Origin: Mycogone perniciosa
Lineage: Eukaryota > Ascomycota > Sordariomycetes > Hypocreales > Hypocreaceae
DNA length: 64,000 bases
NCBI GenBank assembly: GCA_025331125.1
Contig: JAOALB010000057.1
Location: 62,001 to 126,000, forward strand
Reading direction: 5' to 3'
Below are positions 1-10,232 of this stretch, one piece after another. The notes under the pieces are model-generated. The model did no database searches and was not told the origin of the DNA. It saw only the letters and a list, made by a program, of their open reading frames with translations. A program made the position numbers and the translations under genes. Position 1 is the stretch's first letter; each line of letters begins with the position of its first letter.

Positions 1-1
1 T

Positions 2-2091
2 GCCGTCGACCTGTTGTGGCACCGACCTGCCTGTACCAACTGGAAGAATCACAGCAGCATTTGCCAGACACTGGGTCTCGAGCGGCCCTTCTTCAACTAT
101 CGCGACTTCATCAAGCGATTGAATCTCGCCGCCCTCGCTGATAAAGTCAACGATGGCAGCGTGATGCCCCTCGCTGTTTGCTCTAGGGTCGAGCGCCTAA
201 CCTTGACCAACTGCCGCGGCCTAACCGACACCGGACTGATTGCCCTGGTCGAGAACAGCTCATCCCTGCTGGCCTTGGATATCTCCAACGACAAGAACAT
301 CACTGAGCAATCCATCAACGCTATTGCCGCGCACTGCAAGCGCCTGCAGGGCCTGAATATTTCTGGCTGTGAGAACATTGCCAATGAGAGCATGCTTACG
401 CTGGCACAAAACTGCAGGTTCATCAAGAGGGTATGCCGGGGGTCCTTGTATTTGCTTTGTTGCTGTATTTTATACTAACTTTGTGCTCTCTCATCGCAGC
501 TGAAACTCAACGAATGTACCCAACTTCGCGATAACGCCGTCCTGGCCTTTGCTGAGCAATGCCCAAATATCCTCGAAATCGACCTCCATCAATGCAACCA
601 AATTGGAAACGGGCCCATCACCTCACTGTTAGCCAACGGAAACTGCTTGCGGGAACTGCGGTTGGCGAACTGCGACCTGATCGATGATAACGCCTTCCTG
701 TCGCTGCCGCCGAACCAAGTCTACGAGCACCTACGTATTCTGGACCTGACATCCTGCAGCCGTCTTACTGATGCCGCTGTTGAGAAGATCATTGAGGTGG
801 CTCCCCGGCTACGGAATCTGCTCTTATCAAAGTGCCGTAACATCACTGATGCCGCCATCCATTCTATCGCCAAACTTGGCAAAAACCTCCACTACGTACA
901 CCTCGGTCACTGCGGGCAGATCACAGATGAGGGCGTTAGGAAGCTGGTCCAAAGCTGCAACCGTATTCGCTACATCGACCTGGGATGTTGTACAAATCTT
1001 ACAGACGAGTCAGTGAAGCGTCTGGCTCTGCTTCCCAAATTGAAGAGGATAGGCTTGGTCAAGTGTAGTTCCATTACTGACGAGTCCGTGTTTGCCCTTG
1101 CCGAGGCAGCCTATCGGCCCCGAGTAAGAAGGGATTCCACTGGGGTGTATGTCGGCGGAGAGTACTACGCTCCGAGCTTGGAGCGTGTTCATCTCAGCTA
1201 CTGTGTCAACCTCACCCTCAGGGTAAGTCTAGTCCATGCTGTTGAAAATACGGCGGCTGACCAGCGTCTAGAGCATCATGAGACTCCTCAACTCATGCCC
1301 TCGCCTCACTCATCTGAGCTTGACTGGCGTGGCAGCATTTCAACGGGATGACTTCCAGCCTTACTGCAGGGCGGCTCCTCCTGGTTTGTCCTCCCAAGTT
1401 GTTTTACTAAACGGCTGTTCGCTAACGGATTTATGCAGAGTTTACGCAACATCAGCGAGACGTCTTCTGTGTCTTCTCTGGCAACATGGTGTCCAAGTTC
1501 CGCGACTTTCTGAGCACTTCACCTCAATTTGAAGATCTGCGGGATAGCTTCACCCCGCGACACCCCACAAGCCGTCGAACCAGTGGCATGCACCGGCCTA
1601 GCAGAGCACCGCACCTCATACCAGAGGCTGACGGATTCGACGACGATATGGGTGATGAGGACAATGATTTTGAGGGGCTAGATGCCAGTGACATGGCTGT
1701 GGATGCCCAAGCCCAAAGTGCCTTGCTGTTTCATCACCAAGCCAATACGCATGCCTCAACCAGCCAGGGAGTGGCCCCTGCAACACCGAGCTTTCTAAAC
1801 CCCTTTGCTGCCATGCTGCATACGCATCACAATCATGCCCATGCGGGCCCTGCGGCACCTGAATACTTCCAACAAAACGCGGAGCTCCTCAGCCCAATGG
1901 CATTCTCGAACTTCATGAGCAGCGAGCTGCCTCTGAGTCCCCGAAGGGCCAGCTTCGCAGGTCCTGCACATCAATCTGGCTCCCGCCGCGCCAGTTCCGC
2001 GAACGCGGGGCCGTCGACTGGGGCGAGTACAGTGACGTTTCATCAACCCCAGGGAGAGGCGCCGGGGCAGCAAGCCGACGAAGACAATTAG
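2..2091 (+). CDS. grrA: GrrA-like F-box/leucine-rich-repeat protein, 5' end cut by window
   Basis: Substrate-recognition subunit of an SCF ubiquitin ligase, related to yeast Grr1 and Aspergillus GrrA; it acts in nucleus and cytoplasm to select proteins for degradation. Visible exons are <2-430, 500-1222, 1272-1383 and 1439-2091, with GT-AG introns of 69, 49 and 55 nt that keep frame and leave 638 residues. The first visible residues (VDLLWHRPACTNW) are the end of the F-box. About eleven cysteine-containing LRRs follow, with recurring C-x-x-(I/L)-T-D units such as CRNITDAAI and CSSITDESV. The last exon adds a low-complexity acidic, His- and Ser-rich tail with no recognised domain. The start codon and most of the F-box lie outside the window. 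Family assignment is firm; the Grr1-type role (nutrient or sexual development control) is known from homologues, not shown here. Confidence 0.9.
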
Positions 2092-2970
2092 CGACGTTGG
2101 TGTTGTCCTTGCGTGATTGTTGGACTGCAGAATGTAATGCCTTGAGCGTTGGTAATAGCATATGGGACCGTGAGGGGTGAGTTGTATATCACATGAATCC
2201 CGCCATGGGACACTCCTGTTTGGTTCGGCAACTCACTCTCAAACTTAGTAGAAGGCCCTTTTCAGCGTATGAGATTATTATTATTTGATAGGAGTTTAGT
2301 GTTTGGCATGACATGCATTGGGAAACGGCCTGGGTTTATACCACACACAATACGATTCTGAGCGGGGAGAGCAGGGCAATCAAGCAAGCGAAGAGAAAGG
2401 GAGGGCTACGGACGTGATAGAAAGAGCATCATACGGGTTTTTGGGACAGAAGATTGGAACTGAGATACATATTCCGAACGGGACACTCGAAATGGCCATG
2501 AGACGAAGTCATGCTGGCATGATGACAGGGAATGGTATGACGAACATGCCTTGACGCAATATTTCATGTCTTTCCCCTTTGTCTCTCCCCATTTAGATGG
2601 GGCCTATACAGAATCACACACAGTATATTATATATGTTATTCAACATGGAAGTATTGTTTGAATACCTATTATGAATGTGCGTGTTAAGTGAGACTTTGG
2701 AGAGGTTCTCCCGTCACGTAGGATGTGGGACTGAAATTGAGTAATATGGGTATATATGATCTTTTATTTTAATAAACATGTGTCAATAAAATTATCCTTT
2801 GAAACAACTTGATGGTATCAATGACCAAACTCCTTTCCTCCCGGGATATATGCACCCTTCATTTTTGCCTTCTCTGCCTCCCTGCCTAATGTCTTGAAAC
2901 TAAATCCATTTTCTATTATTACGTTTTGTTTTTGTTTTTTTTAAAAAGAGAGAAATTCCAACCCAGTTGG
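2092..2970. other. Intergenic region between convergent grrA and ammonium transporter genes
   Basis: These 879 bases should carry the 3' untranslated regions of both genes. AATAAA-like poly(A) signals are visible at 2771-2776 and 2785-2790 on the plus strand. The open frame at 2318-2554 resembles no known protein. No other feature is seen. Confidence 0.6.
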
Positions 2971-4578
2971 TTAGACCAACTCAGAGGGAATAGTGGGCGT
3001 CTTCTCATGCGTGCTGGAATTGCTCGAGTCAGCAGCCGCAGGCCCGGCGTCAGCGAAGTGGCGGCGGAGCTCGACGTAGTCGTAGGCGAATTCGCCGAGC
3101 TGGCAGTCGTCGATGCCGATTTCCTCGTCCTCGGCAGAGACGCGCAGGGAGAGCCCTGGGATGAGGTTCATGGCGAAGAGGATGATGCAGGAGAGGGTGA
3201 AGGACCAGGCGAAGATGGCGCAGATGCCGGCAATTTGGTTGCCGAGTTGGACCCAGTGGTGGTCGATCCAGCCGATGGGGGCGTAGGTGTTGCCGTCGAG
3301 GGAGGCGATTTCAGAGCTATGATGTGTGAGATTGGTTCAAGGGGAGGAGAGGGAGATGCTTACGTTCCAAAGAGGCCGGTGAGGATGTTGCCGACCATGC
3401 CACCGATGCCGTGGACAGCGAAGATGTCGAGGGCATCGTCGACGCCGATGAGGAACTTGACCTTGGTAGCGAAGTTGCAGGCAATGGCACCGACAATACC
3501 GATGATGACGGAGGCCCAGGGAGTGACGAAGCCAGAGGCAGGGGTAATGGCAACAAGGCCGGCGACGGCGCCGGAGCAGAAACCGATAGTGCTCCACTTC
3601 TTCTCGAGACGGTAGTCAAGCAGGACCCAGGTAATACCGGCGACGGAGGCGGCAATGTGGGTGACGAGGCAGGCCATGATGGCGCGGAGGTTCATGCCGA
3701 GGGCGGAACCGCCGTTGAAGCCGAACCAGCCGACCCAGAGGAAGACGGTGCCGATGACGACGTTGCTGACGCTATGGGGGCGGTAGGGGAGGCCGCGGTT
3801 CTTGTCGTAGCCGGTACGCTTGCCGAGCATGATGCTGTAGGCGAGGGCGCTGAAGCCGGAGGACATGTGGACGGGACCGCCGCCGGCGAAGTCGTAGGCG
3901 GGCATTTTGGCGAGCCAGCCGTTGGCGTTCCAGGTCCAGTATGCGATGGGGTCGTAGACAACGGTGGACCAGATGAACATGAAGACAATGGCAGGGAGGA
4001 TGCGGCCACGATCGGCGACGGCTCCGATGAGAAGAGCAGGGCTGTGGCGATGTCAGTGATGATGCTCTTATGGACTTGACATTGAGGATTCAAAACTCAC
4101 GTAATGGCCGCAAACATGCCCTGGTACAGACAGAACAGGATATCGGGCATGTTGGCCGAGCCATTGGGCTGGGCGATGGTCTTCATCAAACCAAACTGGG
4201 TGAGATCGCCGATGAATGGGCCGCCGGTTCGCGAGAATGTGAGTGAATAGCCCCAGAAGAACCACTGGAAGCTGATGACGGCGACAGAGAGCATGGAAAG
4301 GAGAACCAGCTGGAGGGCTGACTTCCGGCGCGCAAGACCGCTGTAGTAGTAGCCCACGCCGGGAATCATGAGCAAGACCAGCACAGAGCTGATGGTCATG
4401 AACGCCAGATGACCCGTCTGTGAGAAGAGTCAGCCAACTTTCTTGAAGGCGTGTTGATCATCCTGAAGAAGCTGTAGAAAACACATACATCGTAGAAGAG
4501 GTTGAGGTTGGAAACACCGGTCGAATAGCCCGGGTCTGCCTCCCCGATGGTGCCATTGTAAGGGATCGCGGAGCTCAT
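2971..4578 (-). CDS. mep: Mep/Amt-type ammonium transporter
   Basis: Plasma-membrane ammonium permease of the Mep/AmtB family, importing ammonium as a nitrogen source. Minus-strand exons are 4578-4489, 4417-4101, 4041-3364 and 3316-2971, with introns of 71, 59 and 47 nt; the product is 476 aa, usual for the family. The start at 4578 (MSSAIPYNGT) was chosen because an N-terminus of about 30 residues before the first helix fits fungal Meps, although the frame stays open further upstream. Landmarks are LVLLMIPGVGYYYSGLARR in the first membrane segment, the twin channel histidines in GGGPVHMSSG and DIFAVHGIGG, and a cytosolic tail after MNLIPGLSLRV. Fungal Meps are normally repressed by good nitrogen sources through GATA factors, and GATA motifs lie upstream. 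Whether it is the high-affinity sensor (Mep2-like) or a bulk transporter cannot be told. Confidence 0.95.
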
Positions 4579-6653
4579 GATGTCGTCTTTCCTTCTATTC
4601 CTGTAGATTCTAGGCTTCGAGTATAGAGCTTGTCTCCTTGCTGCCGTGCAGCTCTCACTTCCTAGGGTATGGGTAGCGTAAGGGGAAACGAGACGGGTGG
4701 TGTAGTAGCAAACGAGGAAGAAGGAGCAGGGCCGATGGATGAACGGGCCTGATATGATATATGAGTAATTTATCCCGTGCTCCGAAACCCGTATCTTTAA
4801 GATGGAAGGGGACAATTCCGTGCGGCCTTGTCAGCCGGCTTGCCCCGTTGTAGAAATCCAGCTGAATGATAAAGAATGGTGTGGATGGCCCAAAATAGCC
4901 AACAACGCGATGTTAGATCTCCATCCCAACTCAACCCAACGGGGAGTTCGTAACTAGCGTCAGGTTGCCGAGGATATGACACGAAGAGCGGAACCGGAGG
5001 GTGTGCCTGAATCAATAGTTTGTCGGACTTCAGTTCTATGGTCTTGACAAGTCACGAAAAGAGCTTATCGCTCCGTCGCTTTGTCTGTATGTCGGCCATT
5101 GGTGGTTTCCTCGTTTCCTCCGTGTTAGTATTAGTGTCTAGGAGCGCGGAGATAAGCACTTGGACTCACGGGCTCCTAGTATCTCGCTTCCTAACGCCAC
5201 TGGCGTACATTGACTCGAGGCCTAGCCTATCTATCTCTCTTGTACTCCGTACTTCGTATCTCGGACGCTTATCAGCTGCATATCACAACCACCCTGGACC
5301 TAAAACGCATAGTATTTGAACTTATGACAAGCCGGTTTATTCAGTTGCCTGTGGTGGTCCACGAGAGACGATTGATCGAACCTGGAAACTTCGTTCGATT
5401 CTTTTGACCCAGCTCGTCTTATGGTGGTCTGTCCTTTGGTCCGCTGATTTGCTGAGTGATGTGCTGACTGTTTGACTTTTTTTAGATACTAGTCATGGAG
5501 AAGGCGTTGCTGACGCATGGTCGCTCGGCATTTCTCATCTGTCCGGCAGTCAGACTGACATATTAGGCGTTGTGCGATGTTCCAATAGAAAACGGACAAG
5601 CCATTCCACTTGCGACCACATATCCGATGCTTTCGTGATCCTTCTTCTTGAAAGGTGTGGTGCGGGATGGAAGCCGAGTTGAGGATAATATCCAACGACT
5701 CACTACTGATCAGAATCTGATAGTAGGCACCTCGTAGTACTCGTAGGCACTTACGTGTAGCCATTTGTGCTTATCCACAATCGCCTTACACACCCCTTGA
5801 CTCTTATCGGCCAACACTGTCATCCCGGGAACTCTCATCTGTGCGCCACAGGTCCCATTCGACTCCGCCGCCGCATGGCACCCTAGCCAGATGCTAATGA
5901 AACAGTCGGAATGCAGAGTGTCTAATTGGAGGAGGATTCTTATCTCTGGACGTGGCGTCAGTGGGGTGCGTCTAGCGCCGCGAAGCCGTGCCTTGACATT
6001 TCCATCAGCCTTAAAACTCGAGATTTCCTTGTAACATTTGCTCCACCAACGGGTCAGTAAGTGAACCATAACCCAATGCGGAACACTCCGTAATGAACTC
6101 TGATAAGCTCGTGTTGAATCCGTAATCAGCCGGCCACGGAGGGAGACATCACGGGGCTGTGTTAAATAGTGAGCTGCTCGACGGTTTGACAACTACTAAT
6201 CGGGTTCGCAGTTGCAGTACTCTTTCGGTGTTGACACGAGCTCCATTCCGATGATGCTGCAATTGACAGACAGCATGGGAAAGCCAATGTCACACCATTC
6301 CTCCATGACTTCGAAGCGCAGCTCGATTTGCGGCTGAACCGTTTAAACATCGTGGCGGCTTATTATGCATTCAACCGACAATGGTCTTATTGGCGCGGTC
6401 GCAACAACTGGACAGGCGAGACCATACGTGATCACGAGCAGGATGAACCTGCTCTCAGCGCTAGGACGTTGATGGCCATTTTCCTGGTGTTGCTAACGTC
6501 CAACATCGCACGGTCCCAGGTTTTAGATTCTTTCAAATTCGCTCCAATTACCCGGAAACGCGTAGTCAATGTATGGCCCGCACATAAGTCGTGGAGTTTA
6601 TTGCTTCAACTCATGAACCGGGCCGCAGTGATGAATTCCGTTGTAGTACTTGG
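4579..6653. other. Intergenic region: ammonium transporter promoter and flank of peptidyl-tRNA hydrolase
   Basis: No convincing gene is seen in these 2.1 kb. The open frames at 5710-6192 (minus) and 6328-6663 (plus) lack recognisable motifs and conserved-looking splice sites. The stretch holds the GATA cluster listed separately and a TACTCCGTA/TACTTCGTA palindrome pair at 5242-5258. Confidence 0.5.
4867..5274. promoter_or_regulatory. Cluster of six HGATAR (GATA-factor) motifs upstream of the ammonium transporter
   Basis: Sites matching HGATAR, the AreA/NIT2-type core, lie at 4867-4872 (TGATAA), 5065-5070 (CGATAA, minus), 5150-5155 (AGATAA), 5227-5232 and 5231-5236 (AGATAG, minus, overlapping) and 5269-5274 (TGATAA, minus). 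They sit about 290-700 bp before the transporter ATG. Roughly two would be expected by chance in this length, so enrichment is modest. Control by an AreA-type activator is inferred from the family. Confidence 0.45.
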
Positions 6654-7250
6654 TCAAGTCTGAACCTCTCTCCTCCATTCGTCCTCTAGTTCCACTAGGC
6701 TTTTTGCGACATCCCACGGAACAGTCTCTTCTAGGGCCCTTCTTTGCTCGCCGGATATCTTGTCCAGCACATAGCGGCTCACTGTTGCCGCATCCCTTTC
6801 CGCAGGCCTCCCGATGCCCACTGCAATCCTCACAAACGGCGAGGTCGGGTATTTGGCCTGCGACAAAGACTTCCTGACACTCTTGATGCCATTGTGACCA
6901 CGGGGGCTTCGATCCCAGGGGACAAGTCCCACGACGCCGAAATCCTTCTCCAGTTCATCGTGGACAATCACCAGACTGAGAGACGCCTGGTCATGCTGCT
7001 TTACGGTTTCCTGCCACACACGAGCCACAAACCCGCCAGAGATGTTCATGAGGGTCGGAGACTGAACAAGAGTGTATTTCGGTCCTTGAGAAACCATGCA
7101 AGTCTGTTTCCCCAGTGTCACCTCCCGGAACGCTGGCTGTCGTAGAGCTTTTGCGAGTCCATTGAGGATAAAGTGCCCCGCCGAATGTAGGCTCTCATAT
7201 TTGGGGAGCGGGTTTCCAAGGCTGATGACCAGAAATCGAGGATTAAACAT
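6654..7250 (-). CDS. PTH1: Peptidyl-tRNA hydrolase, bacterial-type (Pth1)
   Basis: Hydrolyses the ester bond of peptidyl-tRNAs released prematurely from ribosomes and so recycles tRNA; in fungi the bacterial-type enzyme is usually mitochondrial. A single exon encodes 198 aa, the usual size. The start at 7250 gives MFNPRFLVISLGNP, where LGNP (Asn13) is the family N-terminal motif. Other active-site elements are present: the catalytic His of Y-x-x-x-H (His22, in YESLHSAGH), Asn in TLMNISGG, Asp in IVHDELE, and RGHNGIKS. The usual RHN around the catalytic His reads LHS here, a mild deviation. The frame stays open upstream to 7649, but that extension runs antisense to RVS161 exon 1 and resembles nothing. 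It is divergent from RVS161 with 332 bp between start codons. Confidence 0.9.
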   Translation of the reverse strand: MFNPRFLVISLGNPLPKYESLHSAGHFILNGLAKALRQPAFREVTLGKQTCMVSQGPKYTLVQSPTLMNISGGFVARVWQETVKQHDQASLSLVIVHDELEKDFGVVGLVPWDRSPRGHNGIKSVRKSLSQAKYPTSPFVRIAVGIGRPAERDAATVSRYVLDKISGEQRRALEETVPWDVAKSLVELEDEWRREVQT

Positions 7251-7582
7251 GTCTGACGCGTGAACAATTCTGAAAACCCCGAGATACCACGAGTCTCTGA
7301 ACAAAGACTTCAACCAGGCCGCGAGCTCACGTGAAAATGTGCATGGAAGATTGGTGGCGGAAGATCGATTTTCCCAGGTGTGGCTGAGCCTCAACCACTG
7401 ACGTCGACGAGCCGATTGGGCGGAGCATCGTGGCTGCGCACCCAGCTTCGTCTTATCCAGCTCCTTGGCTCCAGCCTCTGTCAACAACATAATCGCCTCA
7501 ACCATACGCACGAAGCAATCCAAGGCCAAACACCCATACTTTGCAATCTCAAACCGATTTACAAGCAGATAATACAGCCAAG
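7251..7582. promoter_or_regulatory. Shared divergent promoter of PTH1 and RVS161
   Basis: The two start codons point away from each other across 332 bp, so both promoters and 5' leaders must lie here, or overlap the neighbouring first exon. No clear TATA box is visible. No other gene is seen. Confidence 0.55.
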
Positions 7583-8599
7583 ATGTCGTGGGCGGGTACG
7601 GTGTTTGCTGAACACCCCGCAGTGTTAGAGAGGGGCTGACCGAGGACAATAGGGTTCAAGAAGAATGTGAACCGCGCGACGACGCAGGTGATGATGAAGA
7701 CGGGTTAGTTGTGGTGTCTGGCTTTGGCTGAAAGAGTGGTGCTTACGCGATGCTTTCAGGACACGTGGAGAAGACGAATGATCGCGACTACGAAGTCGAA
7801 GAAAGGTCAGACGACCGACTCGAGGAGTTGTCACCAAGACACAGCGTGTGCTGATCGGACCCTAGACGATTCAAGACAATGGAGACGGCTTCACTACGTT
7901 TACAGAAGGAATCAAAGGGCTACCTTGACTCGCTGAGAGGTAAACATGCGTTGCGCTTAATTGGCTCGGGACTCTCGGGACTGACTCTACATAACAGCCA
8001 TGACGGCGTCACAAATGCGAATTGCGGAAACGATAGACGCATTCTACGGCGACTCAGGCGCCAAGGACGGCGTGAGCAGAAGCTATAAGCAAGCAGTCGA
8101 AGACCTCGACGCCGAAACCATCAAAGCCCTCGATGGGCCCTACCGACTGACTGTCCTCGATCCCATCGGCCGTTTTTGCGCCTACTTCCCCGACGTCAAC
8201 GAATGCATCAAGAAACGCTCACACAAGCTCCTCGACTACGACGCGCTCCGAGCCAAGGTTAAGCGACTTGTAGAGAAGCCTGATAAGGATGCCACCAAAC
8301 TGCCTCGCACGGAGAAGGAGTTGGAGATGGCGAGGGTGGCGTACGAGCAGCTCAACGAGCAGCTTAGCACCGAGCTGCCTCAGCTGATCGACCTGCGTGT
8401 TCCCTATCTAGATCCAAGTTTCGAGGCGCTCGTCAAGATTCAGTTGCGGTTCTGTGCTGAGGCGTATTCGCGGATGGCACAGGTGCAGCAGTATCTTGAC
8501 GCAGAAACAAGAGATCTATATGCCGATGGCCACCTGGATGCAAGGGTAGAGCAGGTGTTGCAGGAGATTCGGGAGTTGAGTATCAGCGGAACTGTATAA
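7583..8599 (+). CDS. RVS161: Rvs161/amphiphysin-type BAR domain protein
   Basis: N-BAR protein that, with Rvs167, binds and bends membranes at endocytic sites and supports actin organisation at the cortex. Five exons (7583-7595, 7653-7703, 7760-7805, 7866-7939, 7998-8599) and four introns of 56-60 nt give 261 aa, close to the yeast protein. The first exon encodes only MSWAG with a split Gly codon; the next encodes FKKNVNRATTQV, the amphipathic N-terminal helix typical of the family. Exon phases all join correctly. The rest is the helical BAR domain, for example KLLDYDALRAKVKRLVEKP and LPQLIDLRVPYLDPSFEAL, ending close to the C-terminus without an SH3 domain, which separates it from Rvs167. 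The gene is very well conserved, so the call is secure. Confidence 0.95.
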
Positions 8600-9000
8600 A
8601 AAAAGAGGTTTGCAAATTTAGTGGAAAAAGAGCTTTGCGAAGCCAACATTTTGGGGGATGTGGAACGGCAATGGCGTATGGATTTTGGACGCTGTTCATT
8701 TAATTGTATTTAGAGGTGTTTTTTTCTTTTGTTTCATCAGTCTATGGATAGACTAGCATTTGTTTGTATCAGATATCGCTGTCACTTAGGCTGCTTCAAA
8801 ATGTGACATGTGCGCGAGGTCGAACTGACGTATTCTCGTATTCTCTGCAGGACATTCGGTTAGGTTTCTTTACTGAGATCTGAAGCTTGACTTATCTCAT
8901 GACTCGTTGAACCCCAAAGATCATTGCAAGCATACGGCCTCCTCCATTGTGATCCAGCCTGGCTCGTTTCTGTAGCCGCCCACGTTCGCTTGAACCCCAT
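8600..9000. other. Short convergent intergenic region between RVS161 and DCP1
   Basis: These 401 bases hold the 3' ends of two converging genes. A T-rich tract near 8717-8732 follows RVS161. No other feature is seen. Confidence 0.5.
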
Positions 9001-9660
9001 TCAATGCCCGGCGTTTGCCCCTTCTTGTCTTCCAAATAGCTCGTTCAGCGTCAGCGGCCTGCCTATGGCCTGCATGGCTGGTCCGGCTTCTGGCCCTTCC
9101 CTTGGCACTGTGCCCGCCGCCCTGACAATCTTCCAGCTCTCCTCAATAATAGCGCCATTGGTCGCCCTCGTCTCCTCTTGATCGTTATGAATCCAGACCC
9201 CAAGCACCTTCTCGCCTTCGTCCCAGTCACCTTCAGCTTTGAGGATAACCAGCTCCCCCATGATTTCCACATGACTGACTCGCGCAAGGTCGACAATCAC
9301 GTTGTCCAGTCCGCGGCGACTCAGGACAAAGACACACGCGCGGGGGCGATTGCTTGTGTCTCCAGGCAACGGTGTCTGCGCGCACACAAACATAGTCCCC
9401 TCTATGCCAGACTTTTCCCAGCCCTCGGTGGCGTTGTCGAAGGTATAGATGACGGCGTTTGCGGCGATGCTGAGGATCCTGCTGATGGAGGGGAGGTAGC
9501 GCTGCAGGACGGAGACGTTGAGCTCGGTGTTGGTGCGCGGAGGCGGCGGCTCGTAGGAGGTGTGCATGGCGGCAACGTCGGATTCGTAGTCTGAGATTGC
9601 AGGAATGCGGTTTGAGGGCTGTCGGTTGTGCCGTGATTTGCGAGGTGTTGTCCGGCTCAT
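9001..9660 (-). CDS. DCP1: mRNA-decapping enzyme subunit Dcp1
   Basis: Regulatory subunit of the Dcp1-Dcp2 decapping complex, which removes the 5' cap of mRNAs in cytoplasm and P-bodies. A single exon of 219 aa; the ATG at 9660 begins a basic stretch (MSRTTPRKSRHNRQPSNR) before the domain, and the longer open frame upstream lacks an ATG-supported conserved extension. The EVH1-like fold is recognisable from about residue 45: NVSVLQRYLPSISRILS, then YTFDNATEGWEKSGIEGTMF, whose W-x-K-x-x-I-E-G-x-x-F core is the Dcp1 signature, followed by FVLSRRGLDN and the EVH1 C-terminal helix near LTLNELFG. The protein is short, like other fungal Dcp1s with little beyond the EVH1 domain. It is divergent from the inositol phosphatase gene. 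Confidence 0.9.
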   Translation of the reverse strand: MSRTTPRKSRHNRQPSNRIPAISDYESDVAAMHTSYEPPPPRTNTELNVSVLQRYLPSISRILSIAANAVIYTFDNATEGWEKSGIEGTMFVCAQTPLPGDTSNRPRACVFVLSRRGLDNVIVDLARVSHVEIMGELVILKAEGDWDEGEKVLGVWIHNDQEETRATNGAIIEESWKIVRAAGTVPREGPEAGPAMQAIGRPLTLNELFGRQEGANAGH

Positions 9661-10232
9661 GTTTGTAAAGTGGAGGAGGGGAGAGAGGGTTAGAGGGCGA
9701 CTGGCGCAATGCGGTGTACGTATGAGCACGGGTCTTGGACAATAGCGACACACGTGTTTGTCAATAAAGCAGCGAACCTATTGTGTCTTTAGCGGGCGCA
9801 AGGGGTGAATGGCGATATTGTACGGGTATGTGGTTCAAGTTGAAGCTTGATGGCGTATGTAGTACGAAGTACAAGCTGCCGTTGCGGGGCCTCGCATTTC
9901 GTGGCGGGTGCTTATCGATAACAGACAAAGGATCAAGGCAGCTATGACGCTCTTTGTCGCGGGGCTGTGGATTCCAGATTATGAACCTCTAAACTTCTTT
10001 CAACCTGACCAGGCTACGCGCGTCTTTTCGAACAGCTGCATTCGTATTGCATACTTTCTCCAACTATATAAAATTCATGGGCCCCCATCCTTTTGCCTCC
10101 CGCAGCTTCTGCCAGCTCCGCAATCGTCGCGCCATGGTCTAGCAGCTAGTTGGCGATAGGAAGATCGATGACATAGAGAGGTAGCGACGTCGCGTGCAAC
10201 GGTCTTCATCTTCATCATCCAGTTATTTCAGC
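9661..10232. other. Divergent promoter region of DCP1 and the inositol 5-phosphatase gene
   Basis: These 572 bases separate two divergent start codons. They contain a TACGAAGTAC palindrome at 9863-9872 and a TATA-box candidate at 10065-10072 (listed separately). No coding region is apparent. Confidence 0.5.
10065..10072 (+). promoter_or_regulatory. TATA-box candidate for the inositol 5-phosphatase gene
   Basis: TATATAAA lies 161 bp before the chosen ATG at 10233, in the right orientation. It is inferred from motif and position only. Confidence 0.35.

Noticed and set aside
3411..4093. Long open frames overlapping the ammonium transporter in other frames (for example 3411-4079 plus, 3692-4093 minus)
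   Set aside because: They are compositional shadows of the GC-rich transporter exons and show repetitive Ala/Glu/Gly or Ser/Pro sequence with no family match.
7251..7649. N-terminal extension of the PTH1 frame up to 7649
   Set aside because: It has no targeting or domain character, runs antisense to RVS161 exon 1, and the enzyme is complete from the ATG at 7250.
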